Assembly (NCBI RefSeq): GCF_900474295.1
Contig: NZ_UCOB01000005.1
Span: 1 to 35,302, forward strand
Length of the DNA stretch: 35,302 nt
DNA from: Synechococcus sp. UW140
GTDB taxonomy: Bacteria > Cyanobacteriota > Cyanobacteriia > PCC-6307 > Cyanobiaceae
Direction: 5' to 3'
Shown here in pieces: positions 33,618 to 35,302 of the stretch; positions within the stretch are counted from its first letter, which is position 1; every line of letters begins with the position of its first letter. The notes below the pieces were generated by a model. The model was not told where the DNA came from. It ran no database searches and worked only from the letters and a program-made list of their open reading frames with translations. A program made the translations under genes and the position numbers.

Positions 33618-35302
33618 ATGACTTCATCAACCCCATTCCTCGTTAAAAATATCTATTCAGCCGGGTCATCAAATCCCAGTAATTTTTCAGTCGCTGGTAG
33701 CCATCTATATTTTCTGGCCAGCGATGAAGCCGGAGAGTACCCAGACACCAAAGCATGGAGAACGGATGGAACAACTGCAGGAACTGAATTAATCTACGAC
33801 GGTGATGTCGACGGCAAGACTGACTTCCCTTCAATTGACGGCAATGAAACATTTTTCTCGGCTAGCGACGGCACGCTTCACAAAGCAAGCGCCAACCAAA
33901 GTTCAGCTACTCAAATCACTGGCTCAGGCGACCCTTTCCCCTATCAGAATTATTCTATAGCAACAAGCAATACCTTCTATTTCAAGACCGAAGCCGAAGG
34001 GGGGCTCTATGAACTATGGAAAGTAGAAAGCGGAGAAACGGAAGCAGAGGAGGTGCTATCCGAAGGAAATTCAATCACAGGTTCGCGCAATTTCGTTGCA
34101 CTCGATGATACTATTTTTTTCACTGCAACTGATGCCGATACAACCAATACCCTCTTCTATCGCACTACAGATACTACTCCGGTGTTATACGACGGCGGCA
34201 ATATGCGCGCCATGGAACTCGCCGTCGTCGGCACAACGCTTTACTTCGTGGCGCAAGACAGCGACGAGAGCTACCCCTTATGGAAGATAAATGGGGAAGA
34301 GCCTAACAACGCCGGCACCCAGGAAGAGCTCGGCCTAGAGAATGTGAATTACCTTACGGCAGTTGGGGATAAGTTATTTTTTATAGCCAGTGACCCATCA
34401 ACATCATATGGCCTAGAGTTGTTTTCAACCGATGGCACACCTGATAACACAAATATTGTCAAAGACATTTCCGTAGGAACTGGGGATTCGAACCTAGCCA
34501 ACCTAACCGCCGTAGGAGACAAGCTATTCTTTGAATACAGGGATGACTTTGGCCATGGGCAATTATGGGTGTCAGACGGGACGGAAAGCGAAACGTACCT
34601 GCTCAAAGAAGATTTTAATGACGAGCTGAGAAATTTCACAGTAGTTGGAGATTATCTTTTCTTCATCGGATCCACAGAAGACCACGGATCTGAATTATGG
34701 AGATCAGATGGAACGGAAGACGGAACTTCAATGGTTCTCGACTTCAACCCCGGAGCAGCCGACGGCGTGATTACCTCTAACGTGAGCGACGTCAGAACTT
34801 TAGCAGCTCTTGGCAATACACTGTTGTTTAGAGGAAACAATGGGAACGATGATATCGAGCTCTGGGGCTATTCAACTGGCATTGAGATAGATACCGATAC
34901 CGATACCGATACCGATACGGATACGGATACGGATACGGATACAGATAGCGATACGAAAACCGATACCAATCCATCAGACAAACTCAACGTCTATATCCAA
35001 TCCAAACTCAACAAGATCAAAGCCACAGCGTCCCTTGTCCTCAGTGCTGACACCCTCTCCAAATCCACACTCGCAGCATTAGTCAAACAAGAGATCTCCA
35101 TCTCCAGCAAAGTGCTGGAAATGTCGCAAAACCTGGTGGACGATCAAACAGAGTCCAACCTGCATTGGAAACTCGCCACCGTCGCGCCCAACCTCAACCT
35201 TGCCGGCAGCAATGGCGAACGCAGCAAAGATAAAAAGTTCCTCTACTACAACATCGACGATCAAGGCGCTCTCTCCTCCTTTAACTACAACCCCATCACC
35301 AG
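33618..35302 (+). CDS. Modular surface protein with ELWxSDGT repeats (runs off the window)
   Basis: The frame is open from the ATG at 33618 to the last base, 561 codons, with no stop. Residues 1 to about 420 are repeats with strands such as GDKLFFIASD, GLELFSTDGTPDNT, GQLWVSDGTESET and ELWRSDGTEDGT, the ELWxSDGT propeller-type repeat. A Thr-Asp linker (34890-34967) follows. Then comes the module shared with the protein at 22111: YIQSKLNKIKATASLVLS matches YIQSKLEKVKANASLALS, and NYNPIT matches HYDPIT. A DUF4114 end is therefore expected beyond the window. No signal peptide is seen. It lies 48 bases after the TIGR03032 gene. Confidence 0.88.
   Translation, partial: MTSSTPFLVKNIYSAGSSNPSNFSVAGSHLYFLASDEAGEYPDTKAWRTDGTTAGTELIYDGDVDGKTDFPSIDGNETFFSASDGTLHKASANQSSATQITGSGDPFPYQNYSIATSNTFYFKTEAEGGLYELWKVESGETEAEEVLSEGNSITGSRNFVALDDTIFFTATDADTTNTLFYRTTDTTPVLYDGGNMRAMELAVVGTTLYFVAQDSDESYPLWKINGEEPNNAGTQEELGLENVNYLTAVGDKLFFIASDPSTSYGLELFSTDGTPDNTNIVKDISVGTGDSNLANLTAVGDKLFFEYRDDFGHGQLWVSDGTESETYLLKEDFNDELRNFTVVGDYLFFIGSTEDHGSELWRSDGTEDGTSMVLDFNPGAADGVITSNVSDVRTLAALGNTLLFRGNNGNDDIELWGYSTGIEIDTDTDTDTDTDTDTDTDTDSDTKTDTNPSDKLNVYIQSKLNKIKATASLVLSADTLSKSTLAALVKQEISISSKVLEMSQNLVDDQTESNLHWKLATVAPNLNLAGSNGERSKDKKFLYYNIDDQGALSSFNYNPIT
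34890..34967 (+). repeat. In-frame Asp-Thr codon repeat
   Basis: 26 codons, mostly GAT followed by ACC and then ACG, encode alternating Asp and Thr with a Ser and a Lys near the end. The codons differ from the GAC-ACT pattern of the equivalent linker at 24082-24162. Confidence 0.9.

Overview
The window looks like accessory-rich chromosome of a marine picocyanobacterium (marine Synechococcus, or a high-GC Prochlorococcus relative). That rests on the family mix rather than on a marker gene: DUF4114/DUF4347 surface proteins, a SwmB-like repeat, a CYP120-like P450 paired with a DUF2805 protein, a DUF1400 hydrolase and a TIGR03032 protein. No rRNA, tRNA, CRISPR array, transposase or phage gene was recognised. 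The strain cannot be named from the sequence.

Layout. 1-104: 3' tail of a DUF4114-type surface protein. 765-3575: a modular surface protein (seven-repeat propeller, Ig-like, SWM-like, DUF4114-like tail). 3695-5074 (-): FAD-linked sugar/lactone oxidase. 5590-6213: DJ-1/PfpI protein. 6563-8066: P450 plus DUF2805 pair. 8083-8307 (-): small protein. 8852-10207 (-): RTX calcium-binding repeat protein. 10661-12241: GAF-sulfotransferase fusion. 12259-12939 (-): glutathione S-transferase. 13420-15006 (-): DUF1400 hydrolase. 15785-16963 (-): beta-lactamase-like serine hydrolase. 17058-18656 (-): multicopper oxidase with a Tat-type leader. 19156-19596 (-): small six-cysteine secreted protein. 19834-21534 (-): pyruvate/indolepyruvate decarboxylase-like ThDP enzyme. 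22111-25608: giant DUF4347-LVIVD-(TD)n-DUF4114 protein. 25674-27444 (-): SDR and SdiA-regulated-like pair. 27495-28742: iron-type alcohol dehydrogenase. 28724-28957 (-): small membrane protein. 29255-30889 (-): FAD amine-oxidase-like enzyme. 31088-32140: lipoprotein serine protease. 32502-33569 and 33618-end: TIGR03032 protein followed by another modular surface protein that runs off the window.

Two themes stand out. First, a family of large, probably exported proteins shares related C-terminal parts behind unrelated N-terminal modules. Two of them carry Thr-Asp linkers and the same post-linker module, and two share a 55-bp stretch of almost identical DNA at the 3' end. Second, most of the long intergenic gaps contain degenerate copies of one repeat family, all in the same orientation. 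The fullest copies keep a hairpin with a constant 6-bp stem and 7-nt loop while the loop sequence changes. The metabolic genes are mostly single oxidoreductases and hydrolases without a recognisable common pathway. The keto-acid decarboxylase and the iron-type alcohol dehydrogenase could act in sequence (keto acid to aldehyde to alcohol), but they are not co-transcribed.
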